Origin: Spirosoma endbachense
GTDB taxonomy: Bacteria; Bacteroidota; Bacteroidia; Cytophagales; Spirosomataceae
DNA length: 64,000 bases
Assembly: GCF_010233585.1 (NCBI RefSeq)
Contig: NZ_CP045997.1
Location: forward strand, 3,745,779 to 3,809,778
Direction: 5' to 3'
Position numbers and translations under genes: made by a program. Shown piece by piece: positions 23,944 through 32,800 of this stretch. How positions within the stretch are numbered: the first letter of the stretch is position 1; every line of letters starts with the position of its first letter. The notes beneath the pieces are model-generated. The model saw only the letters and a program-made list of their open reading frames with translations, did not search any database and was not told where the DNA came from.

Positions 23944-26900
23944 TTAGAAGCCGAAATTGATGCCGAAGATGTATGAACGTGTGCCAGGGTTATTGAAATA
24001 ATCAAACCCTTGCAGGTTTGATCCTGCACCGGTCAGGCTCGTTTCCGGATCGACCCCTTTGTAGTTTGTGTTGAGGTATAGATTTCGGCCCGTCAAGGAT
24101 ATGTCTACATAATCGACGTATTTTTTCAGCTTGATCCGATAGCTCAGCCCAACTTCGCGTAGACGGAACCAGTTGACGTTTTCTACGAACTGTTCGGCAG
24201 CCCCACCGTTATCGCCCAGATAGCGACCAAAATAGTCAAGTGCCGAAATGGCCTTTGTATTCGCCGTTCCGTCGGCCATGACGCCCGGAATGACATAAGT
24301 ATGTTCGCGATCGGCAGATTCCTGCGTGCGACCGATCCGTTGCAGACGGGCATAGGTGCCGTTCCAGATCGACCCACCCCGGCGAACGTCAAGCAACGCC
24401 GTTAACGTAATACCTTTGAATGTGAAGCTATTACGAAGGTTGCCAAGCCATTGCGGATATGGATTGCCGATGTTTTGCTGGGCGCCCTGCAAGGTTGGCA
24501 AACCGTTTGTTCCGATGATCAGTTGCCCCTGGTCATTGCGTTGCCACTTCGTTCCATATAGCACGCCCAGCGGCTGGCCGACAATGGCGTAACCGCCGAT
24601 ACCGTTAAAGGCCGACTCAAGACTAAGCTCGGTTACACCTTCCGTTAGCCTTAGTACTTTACTACGGTTCATGGACCAGTTCAGGTTTACATCCCAGGAA
24701 AAGGACGGTGTTTTGATGGCATTGATGCCCAGCATGACCTCAACTCCCCGGTTCCGTAATTGGCCCGAGTTGGTGTAACTGGCGGTGAAACCCGATGCCG
24801 GAGCCGTTGGACGTTGCAGCAGAATATCGACCGTTGTCTGACTATAAACCGTCACGTCCAGATCGATTTTGTTCTGGAGAAATTTGACGTTCAAACCGGC
24901 TTCAAGTCCCTTGACGCGTTCTGGCCGAAGGTTAGGCGTACCGACAATCTGGTTGTAATAAGCAAACCCGTTCACTCCGCCATACGGGAAAATCAGACCA
25001 TTGGTGAAGCCATCCGTAAAAGACGGCTTTCCGAAGTAGGTTTTAGTTCGGTAGGGAACCGGAGGAATACCGGATTCGGCATAAGCCAATCGTAGTTTCC
25101 CGAACGATATGGGCGTATTTTTCAGCACCGACTCCGTGAATACCCACGATAGCGAAGCCGAGGGATAGAAGAAATTATTCTTCTGCGTCCGGTCAAATGT
25201 TGACGACCATTCGTTTCGGCCCGTTAGGGAAAGGTACAACTGATTGGCGTAGTCGAAATCGGCCTGGCCAAAAACAGCCGTTGTCAACCGGCGGGTGCCC
25301 GTATTGGATGCGTACAACTCAGCCGCGTTTCCCAGGTTGTAGAAGTTCGGAATCGAGAGGTTACGACCGCGGGAGAAGTTATCGGTAAAATTAAATGACG
25401 TTATGTTATGGCCAACTGTATAATTTACACCAAATTTTTCACTGAACCGGTGTTCGCCACGGAGCAGTAAATCGGCATACACATCGCGGCTGGTGATGTT
25501 ATCGTAGTTTACCTGCCCATACGTTTGCTGATTGTCATCGCCATTGGAACTGATCGAATAGACCTGCCGCCGGGCATCCGAATACGCATCGACCCCTATT
25601 TTATAGGTCAGATCCAGATGCGATGACCGATGGTAGTTCAGGTAAACGTTGCCCAGCACCCGGTTAATATCGTCCGTAAACGGATTGTTGTAAACGCTAT
25701 AAAACGGATTGTCATAAAACGCATAATAGTTGCGGTTATAGCCATTGCCGTACTGATAATTCCGCAGGTCATAAGAGGCAGGTGCCCGCATCAGGCTTAG
25801 CATTACCCCGGCAACATTACTACCATTCTGCGCTTTGACACCCCCCGATTTAATGTAACTAACGGTGCCGCCAATCTTCAGGTTATCAGTCATATTGGCG
25901 TCCGCCGTTAACCGGATCGTGTTCCGCTTATAGTCTGTATTCGGCACGATACCGTTCTGAATCAGATTACCGAACGAGATGCGGAAATTGGCCTTGTCGT
26001 TGCCACCGGCCAGCGCAACGTTTGTTGTGTGCGACACGGCCGTCTTGAAGAAATTTCCCGGATTGTCATAGGCCTGCAAGGTAGGATCACCCGAAATTTT
26101 CGGGCCCCAGCTATTGGGCGTACCGGCGGCCACATCGTCGTCAGTACCCAGGCGCTGGTCTGGTCCGGCGTCGGCCGTTTGGTACACTCCGCCCGCCCCC
26201 TGAGCATAGTCAGATTGCAGTTTGGGTAGTTTATTAACCTGAGAAAGCTCCAGACGATAGCTGACTGTTACCCCGATACCGCGTTGATTACGCCCTTTTT
26301 TGGTTGTGTAAATAATGGCCCCATTACCCGCTCTGGCCCCATAAAGTGCCGAAGCCGCTGGTCCTTTCAGGATCGTAACGGAAGCAATATCGTCGGGGTT
26401 GAGGTCCAGAGCCCGGTTCGAGTTATTGACACCCTGCAAATTGGCGTTAAATGGATAATCAGGGGGCGATGAAGTGACCGTTTCGTTATTGATTGGAACC
26501 CCATCGACAACAATCAACGGCTGTTGTTCTCCCGTAAACGTTGACGGGCCGCGCAAGACAATCTTACTGGACGCCCCCGGTGTACCAGCGGAGCTTGTAA
26601 CCAGAACGCCCGCTGTTTTAGCCGCAAGGCCCTGAATTACATTGGCTTCTCCCGATCGGGTAAGGGCATCGCCCTGTAAATTGGAAACCGAGTAGCCTAA
26701 TGTTCGTTTCTCGCGTTGTGCACCAAGGGCCGTTACGACTACTTCCTGTAATTGTTTGGTATCGGCTTTCAGGGATACATTGATCGTTGATTGTGAACCG
26801 ACCGGTATTTCCTGTGATTCGACGCCGATGAAACTGAAAATAAGTGTCGCATCGTCAGATACGTTGATGCGGTAGTTTCCATCGGCATCCGAGTTTGTCC

Positions 26901-27048
26901 CCCGAGTCGTTCCTTTTATCTGGATGTTGGCACCGGGCAGAGCCTTCCCATCTTCCGCTGTAGTGATTTTCCCCGTCACGCTTCGTTCCTGTGCATATGC
27001 AAAGCCTGTCGAGCCAAGCAGCACGAGTAATAAGAAAAGTTTTTTCAT
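23944..27048 (-). CDS. SusC/RagA-family TonB-linked outer-membrane protein (pair 2)
   Basis: TonB-dependent outer-membrane importer, 1034 residues. Signal peptide MKKLFLLLVLLGSTGFAYAQ. A carboxypeptidase-like domain follows at about 22-100 (VTGKITTAEDGKALPGANIQ). The plug contains GLAAKTAGVLVTSSAGTPG, IVLRGPSTF, PLIVVDGVPI and GARAGNGAIIYTTKKG. The long barrel ends in the segment SYIFGINFGF. It differs from the pair 1 protein in plug sequence, so the two pairs are not recent duplicates. It forms a unit with the downstream SusD gene. No polysaccharide-degrading enzymes or regulators are adjacent. Confidence 0.95.
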   Translation of the reverse strand: MKKLFLLLVLLGSTGFAYAQERSVTGKITTAEDGKALPGANIQIKGTTRGTNSDADGNYRINVSDDATLIFSFIGVESQEIPVGSQSTINVSLKADTKQLQEVVVTALGAQREKRTLGYSVSNLQGDALTRSGEANVIQGLAAKTAGVLVTSSAGTPGASSKIVLRGPSTFTGEQQPLIVVDGVPINNETVTSSPPDYPFNANLQGVNNSNRALDLNPDDIASVTILKGPAASALYGARAGNGAIIYTTKKGRNQRGIGVTVSYRLELSQVNKLPKLQSDYAQGAGGVYQTADAGPDQRLGTDDDVAAGTPNSWGPKISGDPTLQAYDNPGNFFKTAVSHTTNVALAGGNDKANFRISFGNLIQNGIVPNTDYKRNTIRLTADANMTDNLKIGGTVSYIKSGGVKAQNGSNVAGVMLSLMRAPASYDLRNYQYGNGYNRNYYAFYDNPFYSVYNNPFTDDINRVLGNVYLNYHRSSHLDLTYKIGVDAYSDARRQVYSISSNGDDNQQTYGQVNYDNITSRDVYADLLLRGEHRFSEKFGVNYTVGHNITSFNFTDNFSRGRNLSIPNFYNLGNAAELYASNTGTRRLTTAVFGQADFDYANQLYLSLTGRNEWSSTFDRTQKNNFFYPSASLSWVFTESVLKNTPISFGKLRLAYAESGIPPVPYRTKTYFGKPSFTDGFTNGLIFPYGGVNGFAYYNQIVGTPNLRPERVKGLEAGLNVKFLQNKIDLDVTVYSQTTVDILLQRPTAPASGFTASYTNSGQLRNRGVEVMLGINAIKTPSFSWDVNLNWSMNRSKVLRLTEGVTELSLESAFNGIGGYAIVGQPLGVLYGTKWQRNDQGQLIIGTNGLPTLQGAQQNIGNPYPQWLGNLRNSFTFKGITLTALLDVRRGGSIWNGTYARLQRIGRTQESADREHTYVIPGVMADGTANTKAISALDYFGRYLGDNGGAAEQFVENVNWFRLREVGLSYRIKLKKYVDYVDISLTGRNLYLNTNYKGVDPETSLTGAGSNLQGFDYFNNPGTRSYIFGINFGF

Positions 27049-27178
27049 GGGTAAGTTGTTGTTTTAGAATAATAGTTACAATACTATATGTGGATAGAGC
27101 CCACTGGATAGCAGCGGGAAAGTGTATGAACGGTAGAATTAAAGCTGGTTATACCCGTTAACGGGCTGGTAGAGAAGG

Positions 27179-27580
27179 CTACAATGGCGTTAGAGTGCGG
27201 GCCGCCGGAATCGATTTTGGAGTAGAAATCGTTAAGTCCCGAACAATAATTTCGAGACCATTGGACACTTTAAGCTGGTAATCGCCATCGGCTAACTCGG
27301 TCAGATCGATATTGAGCCGCATCGTTGTATCCGTTTGGTTCATTAGTCGCTCAAACAGTAAATTACCTTTGAGGTCATTGAGCTGCACACTGACCTGACC
27401 GCCCAGTTGTTTGTCTACATTAACACGCAACTTTGTTTGGTCCATCGACACATAGGCGCCCACTTTGTAATGCGCTAATTCGGTCGGGCGAGAGCGTTGC
27501 TTTGCCTGTGGAATGGGTGAAGCAACTGCTGAAAAACGAACGACCAAAGCAACTAATAAGGAAATAGTAAATGTCCTCAT
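27179..27580 (-). CDS. Small exported protein of unknown function
   Basis: A 133-residue protein with a signal peptide (MRTFTISLLVALVVRFSAVA). A beta-rich domain follows, with the segments KLRVNVDKQLGGQVSVQLND and TMRLNIDLTELADGDYQLKV. The pattern of a GNLLFERL-type strand followed by a LADGDYxLKV strand is that of small Ig-like or DUF3244-like secreted proteins of Bacteroidota. It ends in a Pro/Thr tail without the basic residues expected of a type IX sorting signal. It lies 130 bp upstream of the second SusC gene on the same strand. A functional link is unproven. Confidence 0.7.
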   Translation of the reverse strand: MRTFTISLLVALVVRFSAVASPIPQAKQRSRPTELAHYKVGAYVSMDQTKLRVNVDKQLGGQVSVQLNDLKGNLLFERLMNQTDTTMRLNIDLTELADGDYQLKVSNGLEIIVRDLTISTPKSIPAARTLTPL

Positions 27581-27842
27581 GGCAGTAGTATGACGTTTGT
27601 AGATGATTTTTCAGTCGAGTTACCCCGCCCGATGGCCTAAAGACTAACGTATACTACCGATTGTTGTGTTATTTGGCCAAAAGGTTGTATCGATCCATGA
27701 TTGGCAAAAAAAACAGTATGAATGGCGCAATAACCATCCAAACTCTTACTGAAGACTATTGAAAATAAACGACAGGCGGTAACCTGCCAGTGTATGGCTT
27801 TGGAGCGTACTGAAGGTATTGAAATACTATGCCGGGCAGCTA

Positions 27843-28787
27843 CTATTTTTCATACGAAAATCCCTTTTGTTTTTCGCTGATTTGAGCGGTTTGGGCCAGC
27901 AGTGCCGTATGGTCAAAAGACTGGGTTACCGTTTTGTGGATGTTCTTGCAGATTGTGTCGAGTGGCAGATCATTATCATCAGTACCGAACGGGTTTTCAA
28001 TTTCTTCGGCAATGATTTCAAGGCTGGCGAGTACGTAAAAGACAAATACGACCAGTGGAACAACAAGGTAGTGCAGGTTTGACACATAACCCAGTGGCAA
28101 TGTGAGGCAATACGTGAAAATAAACTTCTTGATAAATGAACTGTAGGAAAACGGAATCGGGGTGTTTTTGATCCGCTCGCAGGCTCCGCACGTATCCATC
28201 AGAGACTGTATTTCCGGATTGAGGATGATCAGGTGCTCGGGTAGCAAAACACCTTGTCGTTGTAGCTCATGAAGCTTTCCAAAAATTGATAGCGCGAGTT
28301 GCTGAGGCACGTGTTCGCTCAAATGCAGGTTGTTGATACTGAATGACCTGGTTTCGGTAAACTCTTTCTCGATGGCGTGTTGACGCAGGTGATTTTTTAA
28401 CGCAAAAGCAAAGTTTGGAATCATGGCCCGGAAAAACTCACGCGCTTCGACCTGGTCAGTATCGAGAAGCTGGTCTAGCTTGAGTGCCATATTTCGGCAG
28501 TTATTCACAAGCCCTCCCCATAATTTCCGCCCCTCCCACCAGCGATCGTAGGCCGTATTGGTGCGAAAGACCAACAGCATCGATATCACAAAGCTCAGCA
28601 ACGTATGCATGAGCGAGAGGTTCTTAAGATGAGGATTCTCGCTTAAATCGAGTAGTTCAAGAATATGGACAATAATGAACGAGTAAACACCTACCCCGAT
28701 CAAAACTGGCAGGAGTTTACGCACGGTGTCGGCCCGGTTGAAGGTGATAATGAACCGAAACCAATCCTTGGGGTTATAGTTGACCAT
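27843..28787 (-). CDS. Bestrophin-family (RFP-TM/UPF0187) ion channel
   Basis: A 314-residue membrane protein when started at the ATG at 28787 (MVNYNPKDWFRFIITFNRAD). A TTG nine codons upstream is a weaker option. It shows the bestrophin signature FRTNTAYDRWWEGRKLWGG in the first third, four hydrophobic segments, and the second-half segment PLGYVSNLHYLVVPLVVFVF ahead of an EIENPFGTDDNDLPLD loop. Bacterial homologues form pentameric channels, cation- or anion-selective depending on pore residues. Selectivity here cannot be predicted. It is divergent from the T9SS plug gene. Confidence 0.92.
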   Translation of the reverse strand: MVNYNPKDWFRFIITFNRADTVRKLLPVLIGVGVYSFIIVHILELLDLSENPHLKNLSLMHTLLSFVISMLLVFRTNTAYDRWWEGRKLWGGLVNNCRNMALKLDQLLDTDQVEAREFFRAMIPNFAFALKNHLRQHAIEKEFTETRSFSINNLHLSEHVPQQLALSIFGKLHELQRQGVLLPEHLIILNPEIQSLMDTCGACERIKNTPIPFSYSSFIKKFIFTYCLTLPLGYVSNLHYLVVPLVVFVFYVLASLEIIAEEIENPFGTDDNDLPLDTICKNIHKTVTQSFDHTALLAQTAQISEKQKGFSYEK

Positions 28788-28934
28788 ACAGTGATTTGGT
28801 TGAGTAAACCTCAATCTTACGAGGTTTTGACAAAAATATCAACGTTTAAATTCGCCTAAGGTTGACATCTTTGCATAATCATTCCGGCATGGTATCGTTC
28901 ATATTACTAGTTCGTCCTATTAAAAACTCATTAA

Positions 28935-30233
28935 ATGACTGTTTTCCAGAGGGTATTTTCGGTTTTGCTTGTCTGGGTGTCGACCACGACGCTACGTGCA
29001 CAGCAACTCCAGACAATCGACCGGATTTATGACCCTAAAGTTCAGACTGTATTACTGTTTCCGCAGGTAAGTGCAAACCCGAATGATCCGTCACTGGCCT
29101 TGAATCCTCCCATTATTTCGCTTGATGAACAGGTTGCCCTACAACTGGAATTTGACGATCTGACGGCCGATTACCGGTCATTTCGTGCCCGCCTTGTTCA
29201 CTGTAATGCCGACTGGCAAAAGTCAGTCCTGAATGATATTGAGTTTACCTACGAATATAACGACAATCCAATCACCGATTACCAGGTATCGCTGAATACT
29301 AAAATTCCGTATTATCACTATCGCTTCACCATTCCCCGGGTGAAACTGCCCGGCAATTATCTGCTGGTGATCTATGATGAACGGAATCGAACTAATACGA
29401 TTCTGACGCGTCGATTCTGCACCTATCAAAACCGGGTAGCCATAGCCGCTAGTGTTCGTTTTTCAACGGACCCATCCCGGCAGTTTTCTGATCAGCAGAT
29501 CGATCTGGCCATTAACTACAAAGGCTATCAGGTTATATCTCCGCAGGATGATTTTAAAGTAGTTATCCGCCAGAACTACCGCGATGACCGGGTTATTCGC
29601 GGCCTTCGCCCGACCAATGTGCAGGCTTTTGACCAGGTTATTGACTATCGTCTGATCGATTTAAGTAATACGATGCCGGGAGGGAATGAATTTCGATTTT
29701 TCGATACACGAACCGTACTGTCCCGCGCCAATTATATCGAACGAATCGATCGGAATGCTGACCACAATGTTGCGTATGTCCAGGTAGATCAGCCACGAAG
29801 CCGGGGGCCTTATATCCAGAGTGATGATTTCAATGGTTTTTTTGTGATCGATCACCGCGAAACGGGCAATGGACAAACAGGTGCCGACTACATTGAGACG
29901 GTCTTTACGTTACGCATACCCGAAGCGCCGGGCGTGAATGTATACGTCAATGGCGCGTTCAATTTCTGGGAGTTAAATGACCGAAATCGGATGTCGTTTG
30001 ATTCGGTTCTGGGCGCTTATCGGGCTTCGATTCTGCTTAAGCAGGGCGTTTATAACTACGACTACATTGTGCAGACAACGACCGGGCAGCCCAAGGTCGA
30101 TGAGAATTACATTGAAGGCAGCTTTTCGTCGACCGAAAATGACTACGAAGTATTTGTCTATCACCGGCCGCCCGCATCCCGTGCCGACCAACTGGTTTCG
30201 TATCAGAAAGTTGGCGTAAATAAGCGAAAGTAG
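28935..30233 (+). CDS. Type IX secretion system plug protein (DUF5103)
   Basis: A 432-residue exported protein matching the DUF5103 family, which was identified as the plug that closes the periplasmic side of the SprA type IX translocon. It has a signal peptide (VFSVLLVWVSTTTLRAQQ) and an N-terminal beta-domain with NPPIISLDEQVALQLEFDDL, YRSFRARLVHCNADW and the ITDYQVSLNTKIPYYHYRF strand pair. The C-terminal Ig-like or CBM48-like domain contains VYVNGAFNFWELND and DYIVQT. It implies that the host secretes or displays proteins by T9SS, consistent with a gliding Cytophagales member. Single-gene unit with a terminator directly after it. Confidence 0.9.
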   Translation: MTVFQRVFSVLLVWVSTTTLRAQQLQTIDRIYDPKVQTVLLFPQVSANPNDPSLALNPPIISLDEQVALQLEFDDLTADYRSFRARLVHCNADWQKSVLNDIEFTYEYNDNPITDYQVSLNTKIPYYHYRFTIPRVKLPGNYLLVIYDERNRTNTILTRRFCTYQNRVAIAASVRFSTDPSRQFSDQQIDLAINYKGYQVISPQDDFKVVIRQNYRDDRVIRGLRPTNVQAFDQVIDYRLIDLSNTMPGGNEFRFFDTRTVLSRANYIERIDRNADHNVAYVQVDQPRSRGPYIQSDDFNGFFVIDHRETGNGQTGADYIETVFTLRIPEAPGVNVYVNGAFNFWELNDRNRMSFDSVLGAYRASILLKQGVYNYDYIVQTTTGQPKVDENYIEGSFSSTENDYEVFVYHRPPASRADQLVSYQKVGVNKRK

Positions 30234-30237
30234 AAAG

Positions 30238-30267
30238 TAGGGCGGATAGGCAAAACAGTCCGCCCTA
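30238..30267. terminator. Terminator between the T9SS plug gene and ychF
   Basis: TAGGGCGGA (30238-30246) pairs with TCCGCCCTA (30259-30267), 9 bp with a 12-nt loop, lying 4 bp past the stop codon of the rightward gene and 9 bp from the stop codon of the leftward ychF. No long T run. Probably a shared terminator of convergent genes. Confidence 0.65.
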
Positions 30268-30276
30268 CCTGTGCTG

Positions 30277-31377
30277 TTAGGCGCTGTGGAGGAATTCCAT
30301 AATATCGCCGTCCTGAACGATGTATTCTTTGCCTTCAACGGCTAATTTACCCGCTTCGCGAACACCTGACTCGGTCTTGAACTGCTTGAAGTCGGGGAGT
30401 TTCATTACCTGCGCCCGTATAAATTTTTTCTCAAAGTCGGAGTGGATCACCCCAGCGGCCTGTGGTGCCTTCCAGCCTTTATGGATCGTCCAGGCACGAA
30501 CCTCCTTAACGCCCGCAGTGAAGTACGTAATCAGGCCAAGCAGGTGATAAGACGCTTTGATGAGTTTACTCAAACCCGATTCCGTTAAGCCATATTCGCC
30601 GAGAAACAGTTCACGTTCTTCGGGTTCTTCCATTTCGGCAATCTGCGACTCGATTCCTGCACTGATCACGATAACCTCAGCGCCTTCGTCTTTAACCGCT
30701 TCCCGCAGTGCATCCGAATACGCATTACCGTTGGGCAGAGACCCTTCATCTACATTGGCTACATAAATCACCGGTTTCACCGTCAGCAGAGAAATGTCGC
30801 TAATAGCCGTTTCGCGCTCTTCGGGCGACACCTGCACTGTACGGGCACTTTTGCCCGATTCGAGGGCTGTTTTATACAGTTTCAGAATCTCCAGTTCGGT
30901 TTTTGCTTTGGCGTCACCCACCCGAGCTGCCTTATCGATCCGCTGGATTTTTTTATCGACCGATTCCAGATCTTTCAACTGAAGTTCAGCATCAATAATT
31001 TCCTTGTCCGATATGGGGTTAACCTTACCTTCAACGTGAACGATGTTATCGTCTTCGAAACACCGGATAACATGAACGATGGCATCAACCTCCCGAATGT
31101 TTGCCAGAAATTTATTGCCTAACCCGGCACCCTGACTGGCTCCTTTAACCAAGCCGGCAATGTCGACGAACTCAATGATGGTTGGCACGACCTTTTGGGG
31201 CTTCACCAGTTCTTCGAGCGTATCCAAACGTTCGTCGGGCACGGTTACGACCCCAACATTTGGTTCTATTGTACAGAATGGGTAATTGGCGGCTTCGGCC
31301 TTCCCACTCGAAATTGCGTTAAAAAGCGTTGATTTACCCACATTTGGCAAACCCACGATACCACATTGAAGTCCCAT
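30277..31377 (-). CDS. ychF: Redox-regulated ATPase YchF
   Basis: A 366-residue member of the OBG-HflX GTPase superfamily that prefers ATP. Motifs in order: G1 GLPNVGKST (about 8-16), G3 region DIAGLVKGAS, and the atypical NVDE in place of NKxD that gives adenine preference. A coiled-coil stretch and a C-terminal TGS domain follow (YFTAGVKEVRAWTIHKG, then VQDGDIMEF). YchF binds ribosomes and is linked to stress responses. The gene is leftward, with the stem-loop repeat 31389-31464 located just upstream of its start. Confidence 0.97.
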   Translation of the reverse strand: MGLQCGIVGLPNVGKSTLFNAISSGKAEAANYPFCTIEPNVGVVTVPDERLDTLEELVKPQKVVPTIIEFVDIAGLVKGASQGAGLGNKFLANIREVDAIVHVIRCFEDDNIVHVEGKVNPISDKEIIDAELQLKDLESVDKKIQRIDKAARVGDAKAKTELEILKLYKTALESGKSARTVQVSPEERETAISDISLLTVKPVIYVANVDEGSLPNGNAYSDALREAVKDEGAEVIVISAGIESQIAEMEEPEERELFLGEYGLTESGLSKLIKASYHLLGLITYFTAGVKEVRAWTIHKGWKAPQAAGVIHSDFEKKFIRAQVMKLPDFKQFKTESGVREAGKLAVEGKEYIVQDGDIMEFLHSA

Positions 31378-31388
31378 AATTAATTAAA

Positions 31389-31464
31389 AATGAGTGAATG
31401 AGTGAATGAGTGAATCAGGCACCGTAGGCTATTCACTCATTCGCTCATTCACAATTCACTCATT
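31389..31464. repeat. GAATGAGT-type long hairpin, copy A
   Basis: The left arm (31389-31415) is a near-tandem repeat of AATGAGTG units. The right arm (31431-31464) is its reverse complement with about 7 extra bases, and the spacer is 15 nt. It lies between the leftward DUF3276 gene and ychF, ahead of the ychF start codon, so it either terminates the upstream transcript or forms part of the ychF leader. Related hairpins occur at 33722, 36178, 38256 and 42822. Confidence 0.8.
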
Positions 31465-31600
31465 GTTTTTGCAAAATTACAACAAAAAAAGCCTTCGGCG
31501 CGGAGCCAAGGCTGATGAATCAGGTAATGAGCCTGGTACTGGTCAAAAGCAAGCGTGTACAGTTAAATCATGAACGAAAGTTTGTCGATAAAAAATTCAT

Positions 31601-31921
31601 TTATTCCCACTTCAATTCGCTGGCGAAGTCGTCCTGTTCATCGCGTTGCGCAAACTGCGAAAAATCGACATCGGGCATGAGCTCACTTTTAACGTGTTCT
31701 ACTGTTTCCTGAAGGGCTTCGATAAATTTATCAAAGTCTTCTTTATAAAGAAAGATCTTATGTTTTTCATACACAAACCCATCGCCCTGCGGGTGTCGTC
31801 GGCTCTCGGTAATCGTCAAATAATAATCGTTGGCACGAGTCGATTTGACGTCGAAAAAATACGTCCGTTTACCTGCCCGAACCCGCTTGGAATAGATCTT
31901 TTCCCGTTCTCTTTCGTCCAC
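31601..31921 (-). CDS. DUF3276 PUR-like nucleic acid-binding protein
   Basis: A 106-residue protein of the DUF3276 (PUR-alpha-like) family found widely in Bacteroidota. It shows YSKRVRAGKRTYFFDVKST, then YYLTITESRRH and KIFLYKEDFDKFIEAL, a beta-beta-beta-beta-alpha PUR repeat expected to bind single-stranded DNA or RNA. The start is a GTG at 31921. The frame meets a stop codon five codons upstream and there is no suitable ATG, so the GTG start is well supported. Upstream on the reverse strand, TATCTTTA (31952-31959) with TTTG 18 bp further looks like its promoter. Confidence 0.88.
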   Translation of the reverse strand: MDEREREKIYSKRVRAGKRTYFFDVKSTRANDYYLTITESRRHPQGDGFVYEKHKIFLYKEDFDKFIEALQETVEHVKSELMPDVDFSQFAQRDEQDDFASELKWE

Positions 31922-32069
31922 AATCAGTGAGGTTTAGTACATCGTAAAGGCTAAAGATACGGGCAATCAGGGCAGAACAAAAATAATGGCCGTAAATATA
32001 TTTCGGGGTCATTTTGCCCCGAAAAGCGGTAAGGTTGTAGAGCCCATTCTACAGTTTTTTGACTAAATG

Positions 32070-32101
32070 CTTGGTAGTTAGGTTCATTTGAGCTATCTTT
32101 G
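32070..32101 (+). promoter_or_regulatory. Predicted promoter of the RlpA gene
   Basis: TATCTTTG (32094-32101) is a perfect TAnnTTTG -7 element, with CTTG (32070-32073) 20 bp upstream as the -33 element. Transcription would begin near 32108, which rules out the longest possible start of the following frame at 32088 and supports the ATG at 32193. Confidence 0.7.
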
Positions 32102-32192
32102 TTTTATAGGAATTGCACTTTTTGGGGACGGAGGAGATCGGAAGATACAACTGATTGGCCTTCGTTTATTTTTTCACGTAACCAAAAGCTGT

Positions 32193-32633
32193 ATGAGTTA
32201 TATCATGTCCCTTATGTTGTTTTTTAGCAATATAAAATCGGCGGAGGCTCTTCCGAGCCTCATACAGAAAGGCAAAGCGTCTTTTTATTCCAAGAAGTTC
32301 AATGGTCGTAAGACCGCTTATGGCGAGCGCGTTAGCGCGTTAGCCCTCGAAGGTGCCCACCGTTCACTACCATTAAACACGTTAGTCGAGGTTACTAACC
32401 TCGATAACCACCGTTCGGTAATTGTACGAATCAATGATCGGGGCCCATTTTCAAGAAGTCGTGTGATCGATCTTACTCACGCGGCTGCTCAGGCACTGGG
32501 CATGGTTTCTAAAGGTGTTGCCAACGTATCGCTTCGCGTCGTTGGCAAAGGACAAGCTTTAGCAGCCTTAGTGCCTTCATCACCCTTTAACACACCCGAT
32601 GCTTTCCAGCCGTTGCTGGAGCCTGTGTTGTGA
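32193..32633 (+). CDS. RlpA-family septal ring lytic transglycosylase
   Basis: A 146-residue exported protein with one double-psi beta-barrel domain: KGKASFYSKKFNGRKTAYGE, LPLNTLVEVTNL, RINDRGPFSRSRVIDLTHAA. These match RlpA, which cleaves naked glycan strands of peptidoglycan, including the conserved acidic residue in TAYGE. The start is placed at the ATG at 32193 (MSYIMSLMLFFSN), which gives a short hydrophobic N-terminus as signal. An open frame continues upstream to 32088 but precedes the predicted transcription start. There is no SPOR domain, so targeting to the septum by denuded glycan is not expected. Confidence 0.88.
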   Translation: MSYIMSLMLFFSNIKSAEALPSLIQKGKASFYSKKFNGRKTAYGERVSALALEGAHRSLPLNTLVEVTNLDNHRSVIVRINDRGPFSRSRVIDLTHAAAQALGMVSKGVANVSLRVVGKGQALAALVPSSPFNTPDAFQPLLEPVL

Positions 32634-32637
32634 TCTG

Positions 32638-32723
32638 ATGCGGACCTGAGGTCCGCATTCTGCTGCCGAACCGTTCAACGCTCATCCGTGCAATTCCTGA
32701 CGCGGGCGTTGAACGGTTTTTTT
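32638..32723 (+). terminator. Double hairpin terminator after RlpA
   Basis: A perfect palindrome TGCGGACC-TGA-GGTCCGCA (about 32638-32657) is followed by AACCGTTCAACGC (32669-32681) pairing with GCGTTGAACGGTT (32706-32718) and a run of seven T. The second stem is a clear intrinsic terminator. The first may add stability. Confidence 0.85.
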
Positions 32724-32800
32724 GTTATCCGCCATATCATTTGTAGCTTGTAGACACGCTGGCAGTTTATCGCTTCGTTAGTTAATCAACGACAAAAAAT

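Noticed and set aside
23922..24029. 36-codon N-terminal extension of SusD pair 2
   Set aside because: It overlaps the SusC 3' end and would hide the lipoprotein signal peptide, which starts at 23921.
31389..31464. CRISPR-like short tandem repeats
   Set aside because: The repeated AATGAGTG units are contiguous, without spacers, and form one inverted repeat. No cas gene is present.
32088..32192. 35-codon N-terminal extension of RlpA
   Set aside because: The frame start lies upstream of a near-consensus promoter, so it would not be in the transcript.
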